Of a stretch of 34,734 nt of DNA, positions 8,582-16,989 are shown in pieces. The notes below the pieces were generated by a model. It had not been told where the DNA came from and ran no database searches. It worked only from the letters and a program-made list of their open reading frames with translations. A program made the position numbers and the translations under genes. Source of the DNA: Shewanella sp. (GTDB lineage: Bacteria; Pseudomonadota; Gammaproteobacteria; Enterobacterales; Shewanellaceae); assembly GCA_021462625.1 (NCBI GenBank), contig JAJNAU010000019.1, positions 1-34,734 on the forward strand, read 5' to 3'. Each line of letters starts with the position of its first letter. The stretch's first letter is position 1.

Positions 8582-8650
8582 GTATATTCGCCTTAACTGA
8601 ACGGTATTGGAGCGGTGCGAGGACTTGTTGGCAGCTTCCCTAAGGAAGAT

Positions 8651-8671
8651 CGGTTAAGGCAAAACCTTAAC
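8651..8671. repeat. Short inverted repeat, possible IS4-like end pair
   Basis: CGGTTAAGG, spacer CAAAA, CCTTAACT form an 8-bp palindrome directly after the MITE copy A right end. The outward sequence CCTTAACTAAGCGGTGATAG resembles the right end of the nested MITE (CCTTAACTGAACGGTATTG), so it may be a collapsed remnant of another IS4-like element. No T-run follows on either strand, so it is not a typical terminator. Confidence 0.4.
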
Positions 8672-8714
8672 TAAGCGGTGATAGCCAGATGGCCGCTTGC
8701 TTTTTGAGTTGCCG

Positions 8715-9788
8715 TTAGCGGCCTTTGGGAGATACCCCAAAAACCTGAGTTGTATGTTGTTTGCCTTTCAGCTGTATCTGGCCCAAATCATGTAATTGAT
8801 AGTGAGAGCTTTGGTTTTCCAGACGATTGACCAGGTTGCCTGACAGCAACATGCGCTGACCCAGCGGGTTGCATTGATCCTGCAGTCTGGCAAGGGTATT
8901 GAGTACATCAGAGAAGAAACTGATTTCCTGTTTATTGACACCAACAACGGCGGCGACCACTTGACCGCAGTGAGCGGCGGCTTTGAATTTGGGCACAAAA
9001 CCATAGTGTTCTTCGAAGTACTGACGTTGCCAGTTGAGCTGCTGGCTGAACTCAAAATAGATGTTGATGCAGCGATCCTGAACAATCCCTTCATCCAGAG
9101 GCCAATGGATCAGTACGGCATCTCCGATATAGCGATAAATTTCGGCTTCATTACGGGTGACGGTTTCTGTCAGCAGGCTAAAGCTGTCCTGAATTAACCG
9201 GCTGAAGCGGTAGTCCCCGAGAGTTTCAGCGTGGGTAGTGGAAGACACCATATCCAGATACAAAAATAGGCGCTGTTCATATCTTGGCTTGTGGTATTTT
9301 CCCATGCCGATATTGATCAGCACCCTGGGGCCAACCAACAGACTCACTTGTTCGATAAACGCCAGACTGATCCGCACCACCACCAGATAAACGAGCAGAG
9401 CCTGAAACGAGGGTGTGTACAGTACGTGAGCTGTCAGCATCTGACGCAATGTTGCCATGTGATTTTCGATAGCCCACATATTCAGAAATTGGGTGATATA
9501 CGCCAGCGTGGTAGCGCCAAGCAGCAGAAACAGGCCCTTGAAGATAACGGAAAACAGGTAGGGAAGGCGGTTGATAGCGCTGAAATCAGCGATCAGGTTG
9601 GACATCCAATGCAGGCTGCCAAAACTAACCCCCATATAGACAGACAGTGTTGCCAGATCTGCGGAGCTAACTGCCCATTGGGGAAGCTCCGGTGTTTGCG
9701 CATATCTGAAAAATACGAAGGCAGCCATGGCGGTTGTCCACGCAAGCACTGCAAACGCCAGCTTTTTGGCTTGTCGACTCGCTCTCAC
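8715..9788 (-). CDS. Membrane-anchored class III adenylate/guanylate cyclase
   Basis: 357 residues. The N-terminal half has about four hydrophobic segments (near 8-26, 43-63, 78-102 and 125-150). The C-terminal catalytic domain (about 170-350) follows the class III pattern: metal-binding D179 in FLYLDMVSST and D223 in YIGDAVLIHW, a Lys in VPKFKAAAHCG (K267 or K269) where adenylyl cyclases specify the base, D294 in FFSDVLNTLARL, and the transition-state pair N297 and R301. All needed residues are present, so the enzyme should be active, probably making cAMP. Start is GTG at 9788 with only a weak upstream purine run (GAGAG), so the true start may differ by some codons. No partner gene adjoins it: mutH upstream is a separate unit. 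The signal sensed by the membrane part is unknown. Confidence 0.88.
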   Translation of the reverse strand: MRASRQAKKLAFAVLAWTTAMAAFVFFRYAQTPELPQWAVSSADLATLSVYMGVSFGSLHWMSNLIADFSAINRLPYLFSVIFKGLFLLLGATTLAYITQFLNMWAIENHMATLRQMLTAHVLYTPSFQALLVYLVVVRISLAFIEQVSLLVGPRVLINIGMGKYHKPRYEQRLFLYLDMVSSTTHAETLGDYRFSRLIQDSFSLLTETVTRNEAEIYRYIGDAVLIHWPLDEGIVQDRCINIYFEFSQQLNWQRQYFEEHYGFVPKFKAAAHCGQVVAAVVGVNKQEISFFSDVLNTLARLQDQCNPLGQRMLLSGNLVNRLENQSSHYQLHDLGQIQLKGKQHTTQVFGVSPKGR

Positions 9789-10130
9789 TGACTATTTATT
9801 ACTCTCATATGATACTGCCTTGAGGAGCCGCTAGTGTATTCATATCAAGGCAGCTTTTCCAGTGACGTTCGTGATTCAGGTCAAGCTAATGTCGAATGCC
9901 GCCACCGGTGTTAGTGATCCACCTGCTCCGCCTGGTTTTTTTGATGAGAAAAGCGAAGGGTATTAGGGTGTTGTAACATTAGCCGTAAAATATCCTTCGT
10001 CTGATTAAGACATGTGGGGTGGTAGCAATGTCACACCAACCCAATGTAAAACCCACTTTCTTCGACATCCACACTGCAGGTTACCGGTCGGGAGAATTTT
10101 CTGTGAGTATTGCTTATCAGGGTGTTCTGC
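9789..10130. other. Intergenic region between the cyclase gene and mutH
   Basis: No gene I can support. It contains a 9-bp perfect inverted repeat, CTGCCTTGA (9815-9823) and TCAAGGCAG (9845-9853), 27 bp before the cyclase start; this could be an operator or transcript hairpin. A 48-codon open frame at 10028-10174 (+), after a GGGGTGG ribosome-binding-like stretch, begins MSHQPNVKPTFFDIHTAGYR and runs 44 bp into the 3' end of mutH; see findings. Confidence 0.45.
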
Positions 10131-10808
10131 TCAGGCGGGAGGAGCAAATGCCCGGCTCAATATTTCTGCGGTAAAATTAGTTTTGAGATAGAAGCCTCGG
10201 GGATTGGTTTGTATGATCTGCCCATCCAGCCCGATACTTTCTGTGACCACACGGCTGTTGGCTGCCTTGGGCCTGAGCTGCAGCACATCGCCATGACGCG
10301 CTGTGATACGTTCAACTTGCCCCAGGGCAATGAGCTCCATAATCTCTTCCCAATCCCGTTTCAGCTGAGCTTCTTCCTGTGCTGAGGGGGTCCACAGAAT
10401 ACCAGTGCCGATACGACGCTGAGCGACGGGAATGCCTCTTTCACCCTCTATGGGTATCCATAAAACTCGCTGCAGCTTGTGGCGCACCAGACTGTTTTGC
10501 CAGGTTAGACCTTGAATATTGATGAGTGGTGCGACACACACATAAGTCGTTTCCAGCGGTGTACCGGAATAACTCAGAGGAATGGTTTTGAGTTCAACGC
10601 CAAGGTGAGCGAAATCCTGCATGGGTTTTGAGCCTGCAGTTGCACCCAACTCAGTTTCGATCAGCTGACCAATCCAGCCCTTGTCTCGACGCAGATTAAC
10701 GGGGACAGGAATACCGATATGACTTGCCAGTTGGCCCAGTGTGATGCCGGCCATGTTGTTCACTCTGTACATCAGCTCATCTATGTCTTTTGGGGGGAGG
10801 TGGTTCAA
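10131..10808 (-). CDS. mutH: MutH, methyl-directed mismatch repair endonuclease
   Basis: 225 residues from a TTG start at 10808 preceded by AAAGGA with 7-nt spacing; this gives the length and N-terminus of E. coli MutH (229). The longer open frame to 10946 also opens with TTG, lacks a ribosome binding site and adds 46 unrelated residues. The catalytic DX(n)EXK triad is visible: D65, E72 and K74 in [14 protein letters not shown], with [11 protein letters not shown] and AGSKP before it. WIP(I/V)EGER, QRRIG and ITARHGD later in the protein are conserved too. MutH nicks the unmethylated strand at hemimethylated GATC sites once activated by MutS-MutL, so the organism presumably uses Dam methylation. 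Confidence 0.95.
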   Translation of the reverse strand: MNHLPPKDIDELMYRVNNMAGITLGQLASHIGIPVPVNLRRDKGWIGQLIETELGATAGSKPMQDFAHLGVELKTIPLSYSGTPLETTYVCVAPLINIQGLTWQNSLVRHKLQRVLWIPIEGERGIPVAQRRIGTGILWTPSAQEEAQLKRDWEEIMELIALGQVERITARHGDVLQLRPKAANSRVVTESIGLDGQIIQTNPRGFYLKTNFTAEILSRAFAPPA

Positions 10809-11075
10809 GTCGGTTTCCTTTGAAGGGCCTGGAATGGTAATTCTATCAGGAAAGTACAGATGTTTTGACACTGACCCTATGGTCTGTGAGTTGCTGTTGC
10901 CGAAGGGTGACTTAAATGTTAGTTGGTTATTTTTTGAGCGCGGCAATGGCTGATTGTCAGAGTGATTTGCAAGTGTCCTAACTCAATGAAAAATAAAGGG
11001 TATGTCAAGTGCTGTAGAAATTTCTTCAACAGCCTCACGATTTACTCGCTGCTTTCCCCTCTGTTCCTCACAAAT

Positions 11076-11554
11076 TTATCCACAGATTTTTGGGATAACT
11101 TCTCCTGACTAGACTCAGCATCATAATTATTGCGAATCCAATCAACTAACTAACGGTATTCAACCACAATTCTGTGCATTGTTTAAGTAAGGCTGTGAAT
11201 AAGTGTGGTACTGAGTCAGGGAGAAACTGCGGAGTTTTACTTGCGGCTAATAAATGTACCTTGTGTGGTTTTGGTGTTTTTGGAAGTGCGATGGATGTTT
11301 TGTGATTCAATAAAATCAAATAGTTATATTTATTTGTGTCTTCGCGGCTGTGAGTGCTACTTATTCAGCTATGAGGCTTTTTCCTGCAATCTACCAAGTT
11401 TTGAACATAGATATCCACAGATTTTGTGGATAATGCGCAGGCCATTGAATTTGAATCTGTTGATAAATGTATATATGCCAGAGTATTTATCCAAAATGCT
11501 CCTGGAAATAGACGTTTGCCGAGGATGCCGCTTTGTGAAACAATCAACTCATTG
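11076..11554. promoter_or_regulatory. DnaA-box cluster with IHF consensus (DARS2-like candidate)
   Basis: The 769-bp gene-free region between the mutH start and rppH holds several DnaA boxes: perfect TTATCCACA (11076-11084), TGTGAATAA (11194-11202, reverse TTATTCACA), perfect reverse TGTGGATAA (11425-11433) opposed to ATATCCACA (11411-11419), and near-match TTATCCAAA (11487-11495). Two 23-bp modules (11076-11098 and 11411-11433) agree at 20 positions, each a TATCCACAGATTTT core running into an inverted box. A perfect IHF consensus, AATCAACTCATTG, lies at 11542-11554. In E. coli, DARS2, which regenerates ATP-DnaA with help from IHF and Fis, lies in an intergenic region beside mutH. The shared neighbourhood plus boxes makes DARS2 the best guess. 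It also contains the mutH and rppH promoters; the 116-codon frame at 11205-11555 looks spurious. Confidence 0.6.
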
Positions 11555-11577
11555 AAAGTTATGTATCTGGAGTCCAT

Positions 11578-12099
11578 GTGATTGACAGCGACGGTTTTCG
11601 CGCAAATGTGGGCATCATAATCTGTAATAAATTTGGACAAGTCATGTGGGCCCGGCGGTTTGGTCAACATTCATGGCAATTTCCACAGGGCGGGGTGGAT
11701 GACGGGGAAACGGTCGAGCAGGCCATGTACCGGGAATTATACGAGGAGGTCGGGCTGAGGCCCGAGCATGTACAAATTCTGGCATCTACACGCTCCTGGC
11801 TGAGGTACAGATTGCCCAAGCGCTTGGTGCGTCAGGATAGTAAACCCGTGTGTATCGGGCAAAAGCAAAAGTGGTTTTTATTGCAGCTGAAAAGCCATGA
11901 TAATGCCATTAACCTGAATTCGTCCGGTCATCCGGAATTTGATGACTGGCGTTGGGTCAGTTATTGGTATCCGGTTCGCCAGGTGGTGTCCTTCAAGCGC
12001 GATGTATACAGAAGAGTCATGAAGGAGTTCGCCCCAACTGCATTGCCATTTCAAACGCGGGAGTCGGGTTGGCGAAAGTCTAAAACCAAAAGTGCATAG
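11578..12099 (+). CDS. rppH: RppH, RNA 5' pyrophosphohydrolase (Nudix)
   Basis: 173 residues. GTG start at 11578 behind TGGAG; the protein opens with [14 protein letters not shown], the normal RppH N-terminus. The Nudix box is complete ([20 protein letters not shown] begins at about residue 38 and ends VGL), supplying the Glu residues that bind metal. QFPQGG just before it and [10 protein letters not shown] after it are typical for RppH. The enzyme removes pyrophosphate from mRNA 5' ends and triggers RNase E-dependent decay. It is followed by ptsP after 20 bp, the same order as in E. coli, and the two are probably co-transcribed. Confidence 0.95.
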   Translation: MIDSDGFRANVGIIICNKFGQVMWARRFGQHSWQFPQGGVDDGETVEQAMYRELYEEVGLRPEHVQILASTRSWLRYRLPKRLVRQDSKPVCIGQKQKWFLLQLKSHDNAINLNSSGHPEFDDWRWVSYWYPVRQVVSFKRDVYRRVMKEFAPTALPFQTRESGWRKSKTKSA

Positions 12100-12119
12100 A
12101 ATGAAGAGGGTAACTAGCG

Positions 12120-14360
12120 GTGCTGACGACACTCAGGGACATCACCCAGTCGGTAGCCATGTCATCAAGTCTGGAGGAGGCTATGACCTCTTTGGTGCAG
12201 CGAACCAAACAGGCGATGATGACCCAATGCTGCTCTGTTTACCTATTACAGCAGCAAGATCTGGTTCTCTGCGCGACTGATGGTCTGGCGCAGGAGGCCA
12301 TTGGCCGGGTCAAAATGCCCTTATCCGAAGGTTTGGTTGGTTTGGTTGCCCAACGGGAAGAGTTGGTTAACCTTGCCAAAGCCCACTTACACCCAAGATT
12401 CAAGATCTTCCCCGAGGCGGCAGAAGAACATTTTCAGGCTTTTCTGGCGGCTCCCATTATTTACCAAAAGCAGATATTGGGTGTTATCGTGGTCCAGCAG
12501 AATAAAGCCCGCCAGTTCAGCGAAGGGGAAGAAGCCTTTTTGATGACGCTGGCGGCGCAGCTGGCCATACTGATCCATTCACTGCAGAAAAAAGTGTCCT
12601 ACCAAAGCAATGGTAATCAACCCGTTATCTATGAAGGGATCAGTGCCAGTCGCGGTATTGCGATTGCTCATGCGCTGGTGCTGGGTGGCGATATTCCACT
12701 GGAGCAGCCCGATAAGGTTTGCAGTGATGTCGCGATTGAGCAAAAGCGCCTTCAGCAGGCATTGCAACGCTGCCGGGACGCGCTGAATTCACTGTTGCAG
12801 CGGTTTGAGCGGGAAGATGACGAAGTTGGCCATATAATGAAAGCGCTTCTGGCACTGCTAGATGAGCAGAGTCTGGGTGGCGATTATCTGGCGGAAGTTC
12901 GCGCCGGTTGGCAGGCCGAGTCGGCGGTCAGCCGGGTATCTCTGCGCTATATAGTACAGTTCAGCGCCATGGATGACCCCTATCTGAAGGAGCGCTCCCG
13001 CGATGTTAGGGAACTGGGGCAAAAGGTCCTGCGCCAGCTCATTGAGCCGGATAAGTTGATGCTGCATCCGGATGAACCTGTGATCCTGGTTACACGGGAG
13101 GCAGATACCGGGTTGCTTGCCGAGTTTCCCAGGCAAAAACTCGCAGGTGTGGTCACCGAGCTTGGCGGGGTAAACTCACACGCTGCGATTGTTGCTAGGG
13201 CGTTGGGAATTCCGGCCATTATCGGCATGGAGCAAATTTTCAGTCGCCCACTGGATGGTCAGCTGATGGTCATCAATGCCAACAGGGGACAACTGCTGGT
13301 CGCCCCCGAACCCTCGGTGATCCAGGAGTATCGTAGTCTTATTGCCTCTGAGAAGGCGCAGCAACAGGAATTTGCCAGAGAGCTTGATAAACCGGCCGTT
13401 ACGCTGGATAACAAACGAATTCATCTGTTCATTAATGCGGGGCTGCTCAGCGGGGTCGAGAATCAGTTCGCCGAAGCGGCAGCGGGCATAGGGCTGTACC
13501 GCAGCGAAATTCCCTTTATGCTGGAGCACAGTTTCCCCAGTGAGTCGGCTCAGGTCAAAATATACTGCCAGGTGTTGAAAGCCGCCTCTCGTCGGCCGGT
13601 TGTCATGCGAACACTCGATGCCGGTGGTGATAAGGCATTACCCTATTTTCCCATTAATGAAGAAAATCCATCCCTGGGCTGGCGCGGTGTCCGTTTTTCT
13701 CTGGATCATCCTGAGTTGTTTCTTATTCAGTTACGGGCGATGATGAGGGCGTCGGCGCTGGAGAAAACGGCGGTTTCTATTTTGCTTCCCATGGTCTCCT
13801 GCATCGACGAGATCACTATGGCGATGGCGTATTTTGACTAGGCATTTGAAGAGATCAAACAGGAGATTGGCCCGGGCACAACCCGCCCGAAGGTGGGCAT
13901 CATGCTGGAGGTTCCGGTGCTGCTGTTTCAGCTGGAGGAAATCGCCCAGCTGGTGGATTTTGTGTCGGTGGGCAGTAACGACCTGACTCAATACCTGCTG
14001 GCGGTTGACCGTAACAATCCCCAAGTGTCAGGTCTGTTTGAAATTTTCCATCCCGGCATTCTCAGGGCGATGCATCGGGCCAGAGTTGACTGCGACAAAT
14101 ATGGCCTGGATGTCAGTGTCTGTGGCGAGTTGGCCGGGGAGCCCATAGTAGCACTGCTGCTGGTTGCCATGGGCTATGATCGGCTGAGCATGAACCAGGG
14201 CAGTCTGGCGATGATTAACTATCTGCTGCGCCGAGTGTCCTGCGAGGAGTTGCAGAACCTTCTGCAGCAGGTGTTGTCTCAAACAGGTGGGCAGGATGTG
14301 CGTGAAGTCGTCCGGGCGTTTCTGGTCTCTTTGGGCTTGGGGAACCTAGTCAATCATTAA
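12120..14360 (+). pseudogene. ptsP: ptsP (enzyme I-Ntr) interrupted by an in-frame amber codon
   Basis: The frame reads from GTG 12120 to TAG at 13839-13841 (codon 574) and continues in the same frame, with no indel, to TAA at 14358-14360; with the stop read through it would be 746 residues, the normal length of PtsP. Domains: GAF (about 5-155), PEP-utilising N-terminal helices (about 170-300), swivelling phospho-His domain with H354 in GGVNSHAAIVARALG, and a PEP-binding barrel (about 420-720). The stop lies inside the barrel, before GIMLEVP, SVGSNDLTQY and the catalytic Cys (about residue 668, SVCGELAGEP), so the truncated 573-residue product should be inactive. The neighbouring reading YFD-stop-AFEEIK suggests CAG to TAG. 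EI-Ntr starts the nitrogen PTS (NPr, IIA-Ntr). A sequencing error or a suppressor tRNA are the alternatives. Confidence 0.85.
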
Positions 14361-14426
14361 CGGCTAGCTCTAGGCACATAGGTGGCTGGCATTGTTATTC
14401 GATCAGCAATGTTTTTGGGGGAATGG

Positions 14427-15227
14427 GTGGACACAGTGATTTGGATTTTTTCCCTGTGTGTATTGCTGGGAAGCATAGTGGGATTTGCCGCCGGCTTGCT
14501 GGGAATTGGCGGTGGATTGATAATCGTGCCAGCGCTGCTGTATCTGTTACCCTCTGCCGGGATTGATTCAGCTCATTTGCCCCATGTTGCCATCGCGACT
14601 TCCCTCGCGGCCATTATTCTTACGTCATTTTCCTCAGCCAAGGCGCATCAAAAGCGAGACAATATTGACTGGCACATCCTGGCAAGATTGGCGCCCGGTA
14701 GTCTCGGAGGCGCCTTGTTGTCCGGTTTTGTGGCCAAACTAATCCCGGCGCAAATGCTGCAACAGGCGTTTGCGGTGTTTGTCATATTGATGGCTTTACA
14801 GATGACGTTCCCGTTTAAGCCAACCCAGGGAAGTGGATTGCCCGGTAACGGGGTGATCTTTCTGGTGACGCTGCTGGTGGCTATCGTTGCCGGACTGATG
14901 GGCATTGGTGGTGGCGCATTGCTGGTGCCGCTGCTCAGTTTTTGGGGATTGGCGATGCGTTATTCGGTGGGGATCTCGTCAGCCATGGGGCTGCTTATTG
15001 CAATGGGCGGTACTCTGGGCTATGTGGTTTCCGGTTTGCATGCGTCGGATATGCCCGCTGGAACATTGGGGTATATTTATCTGCCGGCACTTGCCGGCAT
15101 TGTGACCTCTTCAGTGTTGGTGGCTCCGCTTGGGGTGGCTGCAGCATCGAACTGGCCGACATCTGTACTCAAGAAGATCTTTGCAATCTTATTGGTGGTG
15201 ATCGGTATTAAATTAATTTTTAGCTGA
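14427..15227 (+). CDS. TauE/SafE-family (TSUP) membrane permease
   Basis: About 266 residues from GTG 14427, which follows GGGGGA; in-frame GTG 14382 and ATG 14409 upstream have no ribosome binding site, so the start is uncertain by up to 15 codons. There are about eight hydrophobic helices. Two glycine-rich repeats, GFAAGLLGIGGGLIIVPALL near the start and AGLMGIGGGALLVPLL midway, are the hallmark of the TSUP family with its internal duplication. Members export or import sulfite, sulfoacetate, thiosulfate or other organic anions; the substrate here cannot be told. It sits between ptsP and lgt, 21-66 bp after ptsP and 41 bp before lgt, in what looks like one transcription unit. Confidence 0.85.
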   Translation: MDTVIWIFSLCVLLGSIVGFAAGLLGIGGGLIIVPALLYLLPSAGIDSAHLPHVAIATSLAAIILTSFSSAKAHQKRDNIDWHILARLAPGSLGGALLSGFVAKLIPAQMLQQAFAVFVILMALQMTFPFKPTQGSGLPGNGVIFLVTLLVAIVAGLMGIGGGALLVPLLSFWGLAMRYSVGISSAMGLLIAMGGTLGYVVSGLHASDMPAGTLGYIYLPALAGIVTSSVLVAPLGVAAASNWPTSVLKKIFAILLVVIGIKLIFS

Positions 15228-15268
15228 TCTTGGTATAGTGTTGCTCTTTTGGGCGGATTGGATGAATT

Positions 15269-16075
15269 ATGGCGTTAACATTTCCTCAAATTGACCCTGT
15301 GATAGTGTCTTTTGGGCCATTTGAGATTTTTGGACACAGCTTTGAGCCTGCCCTGCGCTGGTATGGTTTTATGTATCTGGTTGGCTTTGTGGCGGCCATG
15401 TGGCTGCTGAACCGTTATGCGGACAGGTCAAAGGGTGAGTGGACTCGGGATCAGGTGTCTGATCTGCTGTTTTACTCCTTTTTGGGGGTGATCCTGGGAG
15501 GGCGGATAGGCTATGTGATTTTTTATCATTTCGATCTGTTCCTTGCCAATCCCTTTTATCTATTCCAAATCAACCAGGGAGGGATGTCCTTCCATGGCGG
15601 CCTTATTGGGGTGATCCTGGCAATGTTATACATTGCCCGCAAGCAGGGCAGAACCTTCTTCCAGGTCTCGGATATGGTAGCTCCTGTGGTGCCTATTGGT
15701 CTGGGCGCCGGACGCATCGGTAACTTTATCAATGGCGAGTTGTGGGGCCGGGTGACAGATGTTCCTTGGGGAATGGTGTTCCCGGGCGCCGGTCCTTTGC
15801 CACGTCATCCGTCGCAGTTATATCAGTTCGCGCTGGAAGGCGTGGCACTGTTCCTGCTGTTGTACTTCTACAGCCGCAAGCCCAGACAGACAGGTGCCAT
15901 TTCCGGTATGTTCCTAGTTGGCTACGGTATTTTCCGTTGCGTAGTAGAAACGGTCCGCCAGCCTGATCCCCAGCTGGGCTTTTATTTTGGTTTTATGACC
16001 ATGGGGCAGATCCTGTCTATCCCCATGATTATTTTTGGTTTGTACTTAATTTTCCGTGAGCAGGACGCGAAGTAA
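15269..16075 (+). CDS. lgt: Lgt, prolipoprotein diacylglyceryl transferase
   Basis: 268 residues with about seven membrane helices. The Lgt signature [14 protein letters not shown] (residues 148-161) is intact, as are H109 in FHGG, R30/Y32 in LRWYGFMY and RHPSQLYQ near 179. The enzyme moves a diacylglyceryl group from phosphatidylglycerol to the lipobox Cys of prolipoproteins in the inner membrane, the first step of lipoprotein maturation. ATG start with GGATGA nearby. Its TAA stop overlaps the thyA ATG (TAATG), so translation of the two is probably coupled, as in many Gammaproteobacteria. Confidence 0.96.
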   Translation: MALTFPQIDPVIVSFGPFEIFGHSFEPALRWYGFMYLVGFVAAMWLLNRYADRSKGEWTRDQVSDLLFYSFLGVILGGRIGYVIFYHFDLFLANPFYLFQINQGGMSFHGGLIGVILAMLYIARKQGRTFFQVSDMVAPVVPIGLGAGRIGNFINGELWGRVTDVPWGMVFPGAGPLPRHPSQLYQFALEGVALFLLLYFYSRKPRQTGAISGMFLVGYGIFRCVVETVRQPDPQLGFYFGFMTMGQILSIPMIIFGLYLIFREQDAK

Positions 16076-16869
16076 TGCAACAGTATCTCGATTTAATGCA
16101 GTATATTCTGGACAAAGGCACAGACAAATCTGACCGCACCGGTACCGGTACCCGCTCAGTGTTTGGCTATCAGATGCGCTTTGACCTGAATGAAGGCTTT
16201 CCCCTTGTGACCACCAAGAAATGCCATCTGCGCTCCATCATTTATGAACTGCTGTGGTTCCTCAACGGCGACAGCAACATCCGTTACCTGAAAGACAATA
16301 AGGTTTCCATCTGGGATGAATGGGCCGATGAGAACGGTGATCTGGGGCCAGTTTACGGCGCTCAGTGGCGCAGTTGGCCGACGCCAAATGGAGATAGCAT
16401 TGACCAGATAAGTCAGGTGATTGAGCAGATTAAGTCACAGCCGGATTCCCGTCGTCTGATTGTGTCTGCCTGGAATGTGTCAGAGCTGGATAAGATGGCT
16501 CTGGCTCCCTGCCACGCGTTTTTCCAGTTCTATGTTGCCGATGGCAAGCTGTCCTGTCAGCTGTATCAGCGTAGCTGTGACGTGTTTCTCGGACTGCCGT
16601 TCAATATTGCAAGTTATGCGCTGCTGACCATGATGGTGGCGCAGCAGTGCGATCTGGAGTTGGGTGATTTTGTGTGGACCGGCGGGGATACACACCTTTA
16701 CTCCAACCACATGGAGCAGACTGCGTTGCAACTGAGCCGCGAGCCCCGGCCGTTACCCACCATGAAAATTCTGCGGAAACCTGAGTCGATTTTTGATTAC
16801 CGCTTCGAGGATTTTGAGCTAACCCGTTACGATCCACATCCCCATATTAAGGCGCCTGTCGCGATTTGA
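16075..16869 (+). CDS. thyA: ThyA, thymidylate synthase
   Basis: 264 residues, the E. coli length, with the catalytic C146 in [13 protein letters not shown]21 region DRTGTGT, the substrate-binding run [20 protein letters not shown] and the C-terminal KAPVAI. It converts dUMP to dTMP using methylene-tetrahydrofolate. Start ATG overlaps the lgt stop by 1 bp. It is the last gene of the rppH-thyA run; a 120-bp gap with no clear strong terminator precedes nhaA. Confidence 0.97.
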   Translation: MQQYLDLMQYILDKGTDKSDRTGTGTRSVFGYQMRFDLNEGFPLVTTKKCHLRSIIYELLWFLNGDSNIRYLKDNKVSIWDEWADENGDLGPVYGAQWRSWPTPNGDSIDQISQVIEQIKSQPDSRRLIVSAWNVSELDKMALAPCHAFFQFYVADGKLSCQLYQRSCDVFLGLPFNIASYALLTMMVAQQCDLELGDFVWTGGDTHLYSNHMEQTALQLSREPRPLPTMKILRKPESIFDYRFEDFELTRYDPHPHIKAPVAI

Positions 16870-16989
16870 TTTTCGGTGTTCGGCCAGAAGACACTTCGGA
16901 ATTTCCGATGTTTTAAGTCGAAACTAGCGATTTTTGATAGGAATGAAATTTAGCTAGACTCACAACGTATTGAAATTTCGGAGTATCTT

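Larger units (their letters stand above)
8392..8609 (+). mobile_element. IS4-like MITE nested inside MITE family II copy A
   Basis: An insertion of 218 bp bounded by an 11-bp direct repeat GAGCGGTGCGA (8381-8391 and 8610-8620), present only once at the matching place in copy B. Its ends are imperfect inverted repeats, CAATGCTGTTCACTTAG on the left and CAATACCGTTCAGTTAA (reverse complement of the right), 13 of 17 identical. Long target duplications of 10-13 bp and ends resembling AATGCCGATCAGTTAAGG are known from IS4 of E. coli, so I infer an IS4-family-derived non-autonomous element. It carries no open reading frame of note, but holds a palindromic repeat and a terminator-like hairpin. Confidence 0.8.
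8142..8642 (+). mobile_element. MITE family II copy A (272 bp when the nested insertion is removed)
   Basis: The left end is TAAGGAAGGTGCGAATAAGTC and the right end GCGAGGACTTGTTGGCAGCTTCCCTA is cut into two pieces here: GCGAGGACTTGTT plus GGCAGCTTCCCTA, an imperfect inverted copy of the left end. The copy is split at 8391/8610 by another element. Deleting that insertion and one target duplication leaves exactly 272 bp, the same length as copy B at 30561-30832. In my hand alignment 224 of the first 250 positions are identical to copy B, without gaps. There is no transposase, so it must move in trans; I did not recognise the parent IS family. It fills the 823-bp gene-free stretch between pstS and the cyclase gene, together with the terminators listed. 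Confidence 0.85.

Noticed and set aside
11205..11555. 116-codon open frame between mutH and rppH
   Set aside because: No ribosome binding site at a useful distance, odd composition (many Cys, Tyr and Leu), no family resemblance, and it covers the DnaA-box cluster.
10947..11577. Chromosomal replication origin (oriC)
   Set aside because: DnaA boxes are present, but there is no dnaA, dnaN, gidA or mioC nearby and no clear 13-mer unwinding repeats; a DARS-like role fits the neighbourhood better.
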